Shown here one piece after another: positions 1 to 9,166 of a DNA stretch of 35,839 nt; positions within the stretch are counted from its first letter, which is position 1; each line of letters starts with the position of its first letter. Origin of the DNA: Algicola sp. (GTDB lineage: Bacteria > Bacteroidota > Bacteroidia > Flavobacteriales > Flavobacteriaceae); the NCBI GenBank assembly GCA_018222915.1, contig JAAEZI010000018.1:22209-58047 (forward strand). The letters are read 5' to 3'. The translations under genes and the position numbers were made by a program. The notes beneath the pieces are model-generated. The model saw only the letters and a list, made by a program, of their open reading frames with translations. It searched no databases and was not told the DNA's origin.

Positions 1-903
1 TTTCGTATCTGAGGTTGACTCTGCGGCAAATGTTTTAACAAAGTTATCGGTAAGTCTTCTAAATTCTAGTTCTTGAAAAATTGCTTTTACTTTTTCAATA
101 TCTGGATGCGACATCTCGAAGTCTTCCGCATGAAAGGTGACAGGTACATCCAACATGATAGTCGCTAACTTTTTGGATAATAGCCCAAGCTCTCCATTGG
201 CTTCCACTTTTTCTTTCATTTTACCTTTCAACTGATCTGTATTCGCTAAAAGGCCTTCCATACTACCAAATTGTTTAATGAATTTTTTAGCAGTTTTTTC
301 TCCAACGCCTGGTAAGCCAGGAATGTTATCACTGGAATCACCCATCATTCCTAAAAAGTCAATCACCTGCATCGGATTCTCAACTTCAAACTTTTTTTAC
401 ACCTCAGGAATGCCCCAAGTTTCATAACCACCTCCAAAAACAGGTCTGTACATAAAGATGTTTTCTGTGACCAGTTGCGCAAAATCTTTATCAGGTGTTA
501 CCATATAGGTTTTATAGCCTTCCTTTTCAGCTTGACGTGACAAAGTGCCTATCACATCATCTGCTTCAAACCCTTCCTTAACCATAATTGGAATATGCAT
601 CGCTTCCAAGATATTACAAATATGAGGTATAGCGGTTCTGATCCCTTCAGGTGTTTCATCACGATTAGCCTTGTATTCTTCATACATTTCGATGCGATCT
701 GCACTACCACCTTTGTCAAAACAAACGGCTAAATGATCTGGTCGTTCGCGCTTAATAACATCAAGAAGGGAATTCATAAATCCCATAATAGCAGAAGTGT
801 CTTCTCCTTTGGAATTGATTCTTGGATTTTTTATAAAGGCATAATACCCTCGAAAAATAAGGGCATAGGCATCGACTAAAAAAAGGCGTTTTTGATCTGA
901 CAT
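1..903 (-). pseudogene. polA: DNA polymerase I, 5'-nuclease region, interrupted by an in-frame stop; continues beyond the window
   Basis: The minus strand from 903 encodes the N-terminal 5'-3' exonuclease domain of DNA polymerase I, which removes RNA primers and flaps during replication and repair. The start MSDQKRLFLVDAYALIFRGY, the acidic motif FEADDVIGTL and TPDKDFAQLV are typical of the family. After residue 168 the frame reads ...WGIPEV, then TAA (397-399), then continues without shift as KKFEVENPMQVIDFLGMMGD, SDNIPGLPGVGEKTAKK (helix-hairpin-helix) and on to base 1 with no other stop. In related flavobacteria I expect Gln here (from memory), so one CAA-to-TAA change explains the break. 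The 168-residue piece lacks part of the nuclease fold and the whole polymerase. Either this is a real nonsense mutation or a sequence error. The gene identity is secure; its functional state is not. A TAGCTTTG -7-like element lies at 926-933. Confidence 0.88.
397..399 (-). other. Premature in-frame TAA inside polA
   Basis: The reading frame is intact on both sides, so this is a substitution and not an indel. The flanking peptide (GIPEV before, KKFEVENP after) is continuous with the DNA polymerase I family. The codon sits beside a run of seven T on the plus strand (392-398), a place where base calling can be weak. Confidence 0.85.
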
Positions 904-925
904 TGGATTGAATTTGTAAGAAACT

Positions 926-933
926 CAAAGCTA
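926..933 (-). promoter_or_regulatory. Possible -7 element for polA (TAGCTTTG)
   Basis: Read on the minus strand this matches the Bacteroidetes -7 consensus TAnnTTTG exactly and lies about 22 nt before the polA ATG. The nearest upstream TTG (958-960) is 24 nt away, a little far for a -33 element, so the call is tentative. Confidence 0.4.
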
Positions 934-980
934 CGAAACTTAAGCTTTGAAAAGAAACAAACCAATTTTAAAAATTCAAT

Positions 981-1029
981 AAAAAAGAAAAGTCGCTCCC
1001 TACAAACGACTTTTCTACTCAAAAACATA
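981..1029 (-). terminator. Rho-independent terminator after the cupin gene; copy 1 of a dispersed hairpin
   Basis: On the minus strand an 8-bp perfect stem (AAAAGTCG / CGACTTTT; plus-strand arms 988-995 and 1007-1014) encloses an 11-nt loop and is followed by CTTTTTT. It lies just past the cupin stop codon and before polA. The loop and about 45 bp of context recur at 17091-17137. Confidence 0.8.
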
Positions 1030-1046
1030 GCGATTACTAAATCTAA

Positions 1047-1586
1047 CTATACGATAAATGATATGCCATAGCGACCACAGATTTCGGACACTTGTTTCAG
1101 GTCTGGTGGACCTTGTGGTAATTTGTCTAATTCTGAAAACATATGTTCCAGTCCGGAGGGAAAAATACTCAGAACGGTTTTAGCATTAGTGTTCCCGATA
1201 ACCTCAAAACAATGTGGAATTTCCCTTGGTAGAAATATGGTATCACCTTCGGTCAATTCATAGGTGTTTGACCCAACAGTAAAACGAATACTGCCTTCCA
1301 AGACCTTAAAGACTTCGTCTTCTTTGGTATGCATATGTAATGGAATTTTAGTGCCAGGCGCATTGTTTTGCTCAACCATGGTATACTGATTGTTCGTATC
1401 TTCACCTGTGAGCTTCACAGTTTGCTGATCACCCAAGACATTTAATTGTTTCCCTTCTTCCTGCTTGATAATCTTCGATTTTTTAAAGGTAGAAAGTTTC
1501 GATTGTATACTCGCAAAAGATAAGCTCGGTAACATGGTTAATAGGCCCAGTCCACCAATGGATTTTAAAAAATGTTGTCGTTTCAT
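1047..1586 (-). CDS. Secreted cupin-domain protein
   Basis: 179 residues. An N-terminal export signal (MKRQHFLKSIGGLGLL, ending near SLSFA at 25) is followed by one cupin barrel. Cupin motif 1 is visible as PLHMHTKEDEVFKVLEG (His84, His86, Glu91), and motif 2 as GDTIFLPREIPHCFEV with His125, giving a probable 3-His/1-Glu metal site. Cupins of this size include quercetin-dioxygenase-like and unassigned proteins; the substrate cannot be told. The start resembles a Tat signal (RRxFLK), but the second arginine is Gln4 (CAA), whereas the asparaginase at 23242-24255 begins with the intact MKRRHFIK. It starts 13 nt after the stop of the adhesin-like gene upstream and is probably cotranscribed with it. 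A strong hairpin terminator follows. Confidence 0.8.
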   Translation of the reverse strand: MKRQHFLKSIGGLGLLTMLPSLSFASIQSKLSTFKKSKIIKQEEGKQLNVLGDQQTVKLTGEDTNNQYTMVEQNNAPGTKIPLHMHTKEDEVFKVLEGSIRFTVGSNTYELTEGDTIFLPREIPHCFEVIGNTNAKTVLSIFPSGLEHMFSELDKLPQGPPDLKQVSEICGRYGISFIV

Positions 1587-1599
1587 GGTTGTTGATTTT

Positions 1600-4500
1600 T
1601 TAATTTAATTGTTCTATTTCGAAAAAAGTGGCTCTTGAGTTAGCTTGTATAGTAGCGCCTACTGCCGGACGACTAAACGCGACGTCGATTGTATCTCCTG
1701 CGGTAAGATTAAGAATACTTGATACTTGTCTCACTATTTGTCCGTTACCAGTATGGTTAAATTCAGTGCGTCTTTGTTGTGAGCCATTGACACGGATTCG
1801 AACATCAAACACTCCAGTTCCTGTTGAAGCTTCAATAGTGATTTGAGTAGTAATACGATAGAAACCAGTTTGAGGAATTGTAAATTCATCGGTGGTAGCA
1901 TTGAAGTTATTACCAACATCAAATTCAGATGAATCAAAATTAACTTTGGTAATACCGCCTCCAGTTTCGGTTTGAGAAGCGCTCATATACATTCTTGCGA
2001 TGGCTTTTTGAGGATTCAGACTTGATAGATCTACTACTTGTGCTGGCTGCCCGTCGTCTTCTATTTCCAAGGAAAGTTCGCTAGTAGTTGCATTAAAAGT
2101 AAACGTGTCAACTTGTTGATTGTCTGTTCCAATGGTAGGGTCTTGCCAAGTCACATTTCCAAAACCATCAGTTTGCATAATTTGACCATTCGTTCCTCTA
2201 GAATTTGGCAATATGTAGGCATTTGCGGTCGTTGTGCCGAGTGACACTTCACCTAAAAAATAAGCGGCGAAGCCATTCGATGTGAGTACATTAGAATAAA
2301 CACCGTACTCTACACCTCCTATGTCATCAGGAATGTTAATTTCCATCCCATAGGCATTATTTGACCCAGTTGTATATTTAGCCATATCAACGGACACATC
2401 TCCTTGATTATTAAATAATGATATTCCTGATCTAGAGGCAAGCGTGTACGAACTGTTAACAGAAATACTTAAAGCATTTCCACGCTGTGCACCATGTTCA
2501 ATATCTACAAAATCATCTAAACTTGTAACATCATTACCCATCCTTATAGAATTTTGGTTGACCAAAGAATTAAGACTGAATTTATAATCGGTTGCTCCAG
2601 TCAAGCCTATACTTAATTCCCCATCACTTTGAACCCTAAAGGCTTCACTACCAAACGCTGTGTATGCTATAGCACCATTATAAGGACTAAAAAACCCAGT
2701 ATTTATATCTGAAAAACGAATGCTAGGATCTACAGTCGTTCCGTTATCAAATTGAATTTCGTCTACTACGCTTAAATCGTCAGGGTTGATGTAATAATTG
2801 GTATTATCCCAATCGACGATGTTATTGCTAATAATAAGGTCATTATTTGTTGTATTGGTATTGCCAATATATACATCACCACTTTGCCTTTCAATATTTG
2901 GACCTACACTGACCCAATCGTTATCATTTGCTATACTTGCCAAATCCACTGATGTTCCTGTGCCATTTTGAATCCCAAGATTAAGCGTAGTTCCAGTAAG
3001 CGTCGCCGTGGTCAAATTCTGATTGTCGGTGCCTGTGCCATCTCCAACAATGTTTTGAAAACTAACACTTCCTGCACCATCTGTAGTCATCACTTGACCC
3101 ATTGTGCCATCTGTAAAAGGCATGTTGTAGGCATCATTGATGTTCATTAAGCCACTTTTGTATATAGTAAGAGCGTTTCGTCGATTCGCATTTGAAGTTC
3201 CGTTACCAATAACAAAAAGCTTGTCAGCCGCATTGAAAGCACCTGTTGATACTGGCGTATATTGAGTGGCGTAACTCCCTATGACCGTTTCTGAATAGGA
3301 AGGTGACGTATTAAATGATCCTGATACAAATGAATATGTACCAGAAGATACGTTGTTAACTCCAAAAGCGATAGTGGAGTTTCCTGAGGCTGTTGTGTTT
3401 TGACCAAATGCCGTTGAATTACTGCCAGAAGCGGTTGTTGTTGCACCAAACGCTGTTGACGAATTTCCAGAAGCAATAGAATTACTCCCAAAAGCTGTTG
3501 ACGTCGTGCCTGAAGCTATTGTGTTAACTCCAAATCCAACAGACCAAATACCAATATTAGCATTATCCCATTGATTTCCAGAAACAGCTCCAGCTCTGAA
3601 AGCTGCTTTATTAGGATTAAAAAACATACGAGTTCCAGCACCTGTAATTTCAGTATTGATGGAGTTTCCACTTCCGAGAGTACCAGTGACTAGAAAACCA
3701 TCCGTACCATCAACTCTCACAGCGCCATTTGAGGCATTAATATTTTTTCCAGCACCTGCGCCACCTTCATTATAAGCATCATTTAACGTGTTTTGAGTGT
3801 CGCCATCTCCAATAGTGTTTTGAAAGCTCAGATTGCCCGATCCATCTGTCGTTAGTACTTGCCCTAAAGTACCATCTGTTAGTGGCATATTGTAGGCATC
3901 ATTGATGTTTATAAGACCATTTTTATAAATAGTTAGGGCATTGCTTCGATTTGAAAAATCTTGTCCATTACCTACGGTAAAGATTCTATCAGAAATATTA
4001 AAAGACGTTGTAGAATTTGCGGAATAATTAGTGCTAAATAATCCAAAAACAACTTCTCCATAAGATGCTGCTGTAAGTCCATTTCCACTGGAAAACGAAT
4101 AATCACCATTAGTAATTGAATTTCCAATAGCAAATGAATTATCTCCATAAGCTCGTGACGAATTTCCACCAGCAAGCGCATTTTCACCATTAGCTTCATT
4201 GTAACTTCCATAAGAAAATGAAGCATCACCATTTGCATAATTATAATATCCAAATGACGCTGAGTAGTCGCCTTGAGATCCGCCATTTATTCCTGTGGCA
4301 AAAGATCCCGATCCAGTAGCGACATTGTCATATCCAAAAACTGTGGAATAGGTGCCACTGGCCAAACTGCGATTACCTCCTGCAAATGAATAATTACCTA
4401 TATTAATGTCATCCCATTGATTGCCATCTGCCCATCCAGCTCTAAAAGCTCCCTTAGCAGGATAGAAAAACATACGAATGCCGTTTCCTGTTACTTCATT

Positions 4501-4950
4501 ATCAATAGAATTTCCGTTTCCGAAAGTACCTGTGACCAAAAACCCATCCGTACCATTGATGCTTACGGCACCATTATCTGCAGTTACGGCTTTTCCTGCA
4601 CCAGCACCACCTTCATCATATGCACCATCTAAGGTGTTTTTAGTATCAACTCCTACCACAGGTATCCAAGATGAACTACTATTATCCCAATAATAAAAAC
4701 CCTTGGTGGGCGTGCCGTTTCCAGTGGCAAATACCATCATACCATCTTGGTCGATTGTTGGGTTAGCGGAAGGAAAATTATCGATTCTAGGAATTAAAAT
4801 ACCATCCGTGTTGTTGGGATTAGTCAAGCTGCTTGAAGAGATATCCAAACTAGCCTTGGGTTCCGTATTCCCAACACCAACTTGCGCGGTAATTTCTTGT
4901 AGGGAACTACATAGGCAAACAAGTCCTAATATAAAATATTTAGAAGTCAT
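1600..4950 (-). CDS. Large secreted adhesin-like protein: YadA-head-like repeats and C-terminal C1q-like domain
   Basis: 1116 residues with a Sec signal peptide (cleavage likely after EITAQ, about residue 23). The N-terminal module (VGVGNTEPKASLDIS, DGILIPR) also starts the fibre protein at 17172-20291. Two large tandem modules follow, beginning near residues 100 and 383 with GAYDEGGAGAGK and DAYNEGGAGAGK. Each ends in serine/glycine/alanine repeats of the SxAxGxxS kind, like the left-handed beta-roll of trimeric YadA heads. A hinge-like cassette (LTDGTLGQVLTTDG type) occurs three times. The last ~135 residues look like a C1q/TNF jelly roll (FTIPQTGFYRITTQITIEAS; end ATFFEIEQLN). No type IX sorting domain is visible. 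Parts suggest a trimeric surface fibre or adhesin; the ligand is unknown. It lies downstream of the HTCS regulator and just before the cupin gene. Confidence 0.8.
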   Translation of the reverse strand: MTSKYFILGLVCLCSSLQEITAQVGVGNTEPKASLDISSSSLTNPNNTDGILIPRIDNFPSANPTIDQDGMMVFATGNGTPTKGFYYWDNSSSSWIPVVGVDTKNTLDGAYDEGGAGAGKAVTADNGAVSINGTDGFLVTGTFGNGNSIDNEVTGNGIRMFFYPAKGAFRAGWADGNQWDDINIGNYSFAGGNRSLASGTYSTVFGYDNVATGSGSFATGINGGSQGDYSASFGYYNYANGDASFSYGSYNEANGENALAGGNSSRAYGDNSFAIGNSITNGDYSFSSGNGLTAASYGEVVFGLFSTNYSANSTTSFNISDRIFTVGNGQDFSNRSNALTIYKNGLININDAYNMPLTDGTLGQVLTTDGSGNLSFQNTIGDGDTQNTLNDAYNEGGAGAGKNINASNGAVRVDGTDGFLVTGTLGSGNSINTEITGAGTRMFFNPNKAAFRAGAVSGNQWDNANIGIWSVGFGVNTIASGTTSTAFGSNSIASGNSSTAFGATTTASGSNSTAFGQNTTASGNSTIAFGVNNVSSGTYSFVSGSFNTSPSYSETVIGSYATQYTPVSTGAFNAADKLFVIGNGTSNANRRNALTIYKSGLMNINDAYNMPFTDGTMGQVMTTDGAGSVSFQNIVGDGTGTDNQNLTTATLTGTTLNLGIQNGTGTSVDLASIANDNDWVSVGPNIERQSGDVYIGNTNTTNNDLIISNNIVDWDNTNYYINPDDLSVVDEIQFDNGTTVDPSIRFSDINTGFFSPYNGAIAYTAFGSEAFRVQSDGELSIGLTGATDYKFSLNSLVNQNSIRMGNDVTSLDDFVDIEHGAQRGNALSISVNSSYTLASRSGISLFNNQGDVSVDMAKYTTGSNNAYGMEINIPDDIGGVEYGVYSNVLTSNGFAAYFLGEVSLGTTTANAYILPNSRGTNGQIMQTDGFGNVTWQDPTIGTDNQQVDTFTFNATTSELSLEIEDDGQPAQVVDLSSLNPQKAIARMYMSASQTETGGGITKVNFDSSEFDVGNNFNATTDEFTIPQTGFYRITTQITIEASTGTGVFDVRIRVNGSQQRRTEFNHTGNGQIVRQVSSILNLTAGDTIDVAFSRPAVGATIQANSRATFFEIEQLN

Positions 4951-4972
4951 AACTATGGTTTTTGAGTATGCG

Positions 4973-4996
4973 TGATTAATAGCTAAACAAAGCTAT
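4973..4996 (-). promoter_or_regulatory. Shared upstream motif and short inverted repeat before the adhesin-like gene
   Basis: TGATTAATAGCTA (4973-4985) occurs identically at 20375-20387 upstream of the paralogous fibre gene. Here it overlaps the inverted repeat ATAGCT-N6-AGCTAT (4979-4996). It may be a protein-binding site or a remnant of the common ancestry of both promoters. Confidence 0.35.
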
Positions 4997-5055
4997 CACA
5001 CCTATAGAAAAACAACATGGACTATTTTTTCAATCACGGGTAGTATTTTGTCAAA

Positions 5056-5070
5056 CTCAATAAAATTGAG
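5056..5070 (-). terminator. Weak hairpin after the HTCS gene
   Basis: CTCAAT-AAA-ATTGAG forms a 6-bp stem with a 3-nt loop about 9 nt past the HTCS stop codon. On the minus strand it is followed only by TTTGAC, so it would be a poor intrinsic terminator and may allow read-through to the adhesin-like gene. Confidence 0.3.
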
Positions 5071-5078
5071 GGTTTTCG

Positions 5079-8000
5079 TCAGTTTCGAAACGTGGATGGG
5101 CTTACCTCAAAAGTTTCTTTAAAAGCCTTGCTGAACCAGTTTGGATCATTAAACCCACAAGCATAAGCAATCTCTGAGACCGTTAGGTCAGTTTCGGATA
5201 GAAGTACTTTGGATTGATCTAGACGTACTTTTCTTATGAAAATGGCTGTACTACAATTCGAAATCGCCTTTAATTTCCGATACAATTGCGAATCACTCAT
5301 TGCGAGTGATTTAGAGAGTTGCTGTGCGTTGAAATTGGGGTCGTCCATATGCTCATGGATTAACGCAACGATTTGTTTTAGAAACTCGGTGTTTTTATCA
5401 GAATTTTTGTCCTTATGGAGCGTTTTTAAGTTATTGGAATTATTATAATTAATCTGTAATTGTGCTCGTTTGCTAATGAGCATTTTCATGCGAAGTAGCA
5501 GTTCTTCCTTATGAAATGGCTTAGTTAGAAAAGCATCAGCACCACTGTAAATTCCTTCCAACTTATCTTCTTGCATGGCTTTTGAAGTGAGCATCACAAT
5601 TGGAATATGGTTAGTGGCCATATGAGATTGCAGTTTTTTTGTAAGCTCATAACCATCCATTATTGGCATCATTACATCTGTAATTATGATATCTGGAATA
5701 TCGCTTTGTGCTTTGTCGAAACCTTCCTGTCCGTTTCTGGCATAAGAAATTTTATAATGAGGTTGTAGGCAGGAAGCAATATATCTTGCCATATCATTAT
5801 TGTCTTCAACAATAAGTACCATATTCATATCATCTGCAGTGATGACATCTTCAATAAGTGGGACATAGGTGTCTCCAATGGATGGTGAGTTCATTTGAAA
5901 AATAGGTGATCCTTTATCAGCGGTATTTTGAATGGGCAATATAACAGTAAAATTCGTGCCTTTGTTAATTTCAGAAGTCACCTGTATGTCACCATCCATG
6001 AGTTGGACTAATTCCTTGGTCAAGGACAACCCGATTCCCGTTCCTTGTGAAATTTTATGTTCGTGATTTTCTACTTGATAGAATCGGTCAAAAATATGAG
6101 GTAATTGATCTGCAGCAATACCTAAGCCTTCATCAATAACAGAAATATTTACATACCTGTCTTGTTGCCTAACTGATACAGTGATTGTTGTATTTTGAGG
6201 GGAGAATTTTAAGGCATTTGATATCAGATTCGTCAGTATTTGACGCATTTTTTCGGTGTCAAAATCCATCACAAGGGATTCCAATTCAGACTTAAATGAC
6301 AGCGTAATTACTTTTTCTTCCGCGATACTCGAAAAGCTATTGGTGATGTATTTCACATAGGTAATAATATCGCTTTGAGTGTAGTTTAAAGTTAATTTTC
6401 CTTGCTCCAATTTGGCTAGATCTAACATCTGGTTGACCAATTGAAGTAGATTGTTACTATTTTGTTCAATAGTGACCAAGGATTTCTTAACATCGTCACT
6501 TTTTGAAAATTGCGATTTAAGATTGGCAATGTAACCAAGAATAACCGTTAGAGGTGTTCTGAATTCGTGCGTGATATTTGTAATAAATCTGGATTTTAAA
6601 TCATCTAAATCTTTCAATCGTTTGGACTCTTGCCCTGCAATTTGGCGTTGCAAACTTATGCGGTAAAACGCATAGATAACACTCAAAAACAATAATAAGT
6701 AGATGGAATAAGCTAAAAAACTGCGATACCAAGGTGGAGAAACGTGTATTTCAATTTCCAAAGGAGGCTTTGTCCATAAGCTGTTTCTTGATTTTCCTTG
6801 AATCTGTAAGGTATAGGTTTTTGGAGATAGATTTAATAACTGGAGGCTATTTTTGTCCTCTAGTGTGTTCCAATCCTGATCGTCGGGTAACAATTTATAA
6901 ACGTATTGGATGTTCCTATTTGGTCTGTAAGCTAATGAAGAGAAATTTAAATTCGTTGGAAAATCGTCATGATCTAAATGAATCCTATTTGAATTGACAA
7001 TGCTTTGTTCTATGGAACTGGATGCACTCGGTGTCACATGCTGATCCTTTATTTTCAGATCAGTAAACGTTAATTGTCCTTCTTGGTCTAACTCACTAAT
7101 GCGCGTAGGATCAAATATGTTTAAACCTTCTATGCCGCCAACATAAAGTTTCCCATTGGCTTTATTTTTAAAGATAGCACCTAAATTAAATTCGGTACTT
7201 TGGATGCCATCTTTGATATTGTAATTTGTAAATTCTTCATTCGAAACATTAAATCTGAAAAGCCCACCATTTGTAGTGAGCCATAAGTTATTGTCGTCAT
7301 CTTCAGTGATGTTATAGACGAATGTATTGGTAAATCCATCGCGCTTACCAAAGCTTGTGAAACTATCAGTTTCTGGATCATATTTGTTTATGCCCTTTCG
7401 TGAGGCCACCCATAATTGTTCTGAACTATCAATAAAAGCACTCAAAACCCCTTTTGTAGATAACCCATCGGCTTCACTGTAGTTTTTGATGAGTTCAAAT
7501 TGATTATTTTTTATTTTGAATTGACTCAATCCTTTTTGAGTGGTCATCCAATAATTTTTGTTTTCGTCTTGAACCATTGATAATGTGAATAGCGACGGAA
7601 ACACTTCTGAACTATAATTTTCAAACTTCAGATCTAAGGAAGGTATATCTCCAACAAATTTTGAAAAGCCTGAATTAAAGCTAACAATCCAGATCTGGTT
7701 GTCACGATCTTGATAAACACTCCTCAAATTGTCATCTGGTAAAGCCCACTCGTTTTTGTAAGAGACAGGTATTTCTATGAAATTTGGTTGTAAAAGATTG
7801 AGATCTTTCAACGGAATAACATAGGCGCCTTTATTTGATACGAACCAAATATTGTGATCAGCATCTTTTGCAAAACCTCGTATGCGGTTATGCTCAGGAA
7901 ATAGTTTGTAGCTATTTGGGTTTTGGTTATCTGAAATAATAAGTCCGCTTGATGTGCCGATAAATAAATAATCCTCAGTATCTATAACGGCAAAAACAGA

Positions 8001-9065
8001 GGGATTATCTAAATTGTATTTGTCCGTTGGTTGTTCAAATACGTCCTTGATATTTAGGCTGGTAATATCAAGATTGATATTGCCAATAAATAGTAGGTTG
8101 TCATCTTGGAATAAATCATTGATGCCATTAGAGTTGACCGTATTGGTGTCATATTTTTTGTCAGCTACGAATTGCTCCTTAATTTTGAATTGATTGTCCT
8201 CATGCGCTGCGACAATCAATCCAGAATTAGCCGTCCCTAAATAAAAAAGACCATGATGTGCTACAATATCGTTGATATCATAAACTGCGGCACCTTGATT
8301 GTTGATAATCTCAACAGCATTGAAGTTGGAGTCTCCCGCTTCTCGAGTAAAAAGACCCGTAGCTGTACAAACCCACAAGGTATTGTTAATGGTAGTTAGG
8401 TTATTTATGGGAGCATCAAATTCGGCAATGCGTTGATAGTTCAAGGTCATTTCAGAATCGATAGTCTGTTCGAGGTTGGCCGAGTAGACGAAGCCATCTT
8501 CTGTGCCAACAACGAGCTCATCGTTTAACGCAGTAATTCCGGTAATTTTGAGAGGGTAATCAGAAAGATAATCATCATACGAATAATTGAACTCATCTTT
8601 AATGAAAATCCCTTTATTGTAGTAAGAGGCGATCAGCAAGTTTTTATAACTCAGAAGCCTGTTACAATTGGCATCACTTATACCCATTTCAGAGATGGTC
8701 TCATAAATAGTATTGTAAACAAGGAGTCCGTTTTGACCTGTGCCAATATAAATATTCTCGTCTTTTGCTTGAATGGCTCCAATCCGATAACCTGAAATGT
8801 CAATATCACTCTCAGGATCTATTAAAGGTACCGAAAAGTCGTGACCGTCATATCTCACAACACCATCAGAAGTTCCCAACCAAATAAAACCGTTCTTATC
8901 TTTTGTAATACAATGAATAGTTTCTTGTGGTAGCCCTTCATTTAATCCATAATGGTCAAAAATAAGATTTTGGCCGTGCATCAAACCACTCCATAACATT
9001 GGGAGAAAAATAACTGCCAAAATCCGAATTCTCATAAATTTGGCGATAGATTTAGTTGTGGACAT
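5079..9065 (-). CDS. Hybrid two-component system regulator (HTCS): periplasmic propeller, kinase, receiver, AraC output
   Basis: 1328 residues. Order: N-terminal signal/anchor (to about 32), a long two-component-regulator propeller (repeats such as DKNGFIWLGTSDGVVRYDG and DDDNNLWLTTNGGLFRF), a Y_Y_Y-like domain, one membrane segment near 782-802, HisKA with ITHEFRTPL (phospho-His near 830), HATPase with DEGLGIAADQLPHIFDRFYQ, a receiver with TDVMMPIMDG (phospho-Asp near 1131) and an AraC-type HTH (SEIAYACGFNDPNWFSKAFK). HTCS proteins sense a ligand, often an oligosaccharide, in the periplasm and act directly on DNA. No SusC/SusD pair lies nearby; the next gene in the same direction is the adhesin-like protein. 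Met12 (9032) is an alternative start that gives a cleaner signal peptide. All key residues are present. Confidence 0.92.
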   Translation of the reverse strand: MSTTKSIAKFMRIRILAVIFLPMLWSGLMHGQNLIFDHYGLNEGLPQETIHCITKDKNGFIWLGTSDGVVRYDGHDFSVPLIDPESDIDISGYRIGAIQAKDENIYIGTGQNGLLVYNTIYETISEMGISDANCNRLLSYKNLLIASYYNKGIFIKDEFNYSYDDYLSDYPLKITGITALNDELVVGTEDGFVYSANLEQTIDSEMTLNYQRIAEFDAPINNLTTINNTLWVCTATGLFTREAGDSNFNAVEIINNQGAAVYDINDIVAHHGLFYLGTANSGLIVAAHEDNQFKIKEQFVADKKYDTNTVNSNGINDLFQDDNLLFIGNINLDITSLNIKDVFEQPTDKYNLDNPSVFAVIDTEDYLFIGTSSGLIISDNQNPNSYKLFPEHNRIRGFAKDADHNIWFVSNKGAYVIPLKDLNLLQPNFIEIPVSYKNEWALPDDNLRSVYQDRDNQIWIVSFNSGFSKFVGDIPSLDLKFENYSSEVFPSLFTLSMVQDENKNYWMTTQKGLSQFKIKNNQFELIKNYSEADGLSTKGVLSAFIDSSEQLWVASRKGINKYDPETDSFTSFGKRDGFTNTFVYNITEDDDNNLWLTTNGGLFRFNVSNEEFTNYNIKDGIQSTEFNLGAIFKNKANGKLYVGGIEGLNIFDPTRISELDQEGQLTFTDLKIKDQHVTPSASSSIEQSIVNSNRIHLDHDDFPTNLNFSSLAYRPNRNIQYVYKLLPDDQDWNTLEDKNSLQLLNLSPKTYTLQIQGKSRNSLWTKPPLEIEIHVSPPWYRSFLAYSIYLLLFLSVIYAFYRISLQRQIAGQESKRLKDLDDLKSRFITNITHEFRTPLTVILGYIANLKSQFSKSDDVKKSLVTIEQNSNNLLQLVNQMLDLAKLEQGKLTLNYTQSDIITYVKYITNSFSSIAEEKVITLSFKSELESLVMDFDTEKMRQILTNLISNALKFSPQNTTITVSVRQQDRYVNISVIDEGLGIAADQLPHIFDRFYQVENHEHKISQGTGIGLSLTKELVQLMDGDIQVTSEINKGTNFTVILPIQNTADKGSPIFQMNSPSIGDTYVPLIEDVITADDMNMVLIVEDNNDMARYIASCLQPHYKISYARNGQEGFDKAQSDIPDIIITDVMMPIMDGYELTKKLQSHMATNHIPIVMLTSKAMQEDKLEGIYSGADAFLTKPFHKEELLLRMKMLISKRAQLQINYNNSNNLKTLHKDKNSDKNTEFLKQIVALIHEHMDDPNFNAQQLSKSLAMSDSQLYRKLKAISNCSTAIFIRKVRLDQSKVLLSETDLTVSEIAYACGFNDPNWFSKAFKETFEVSPSTFRN

Positions 9066-9166
9066 ACCTAGTTAAGATGAATCTAAAATACTAAATTTTA
9101 AAAACTTGAGGTATCTAATGAACATTTTGATTTGCAATTTGTAAATTTCCGAAGAAAATATTTCGA

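Noticed and set aside
397-903. Reading the first 168 residues of polA as a stand-alone ExoIX/Xni-like nuclease
   Set aside because: The fold is incomplete at residue 168 and the missing part continues in the same frame directly after the stop codon.
1628-4975. Several 60-100 codon plus-strand ORFs across the adhesin-like gene
   Set aside because: They lie antisense to a repetitive coding region and have no start context, domain or codon pattern of their own.
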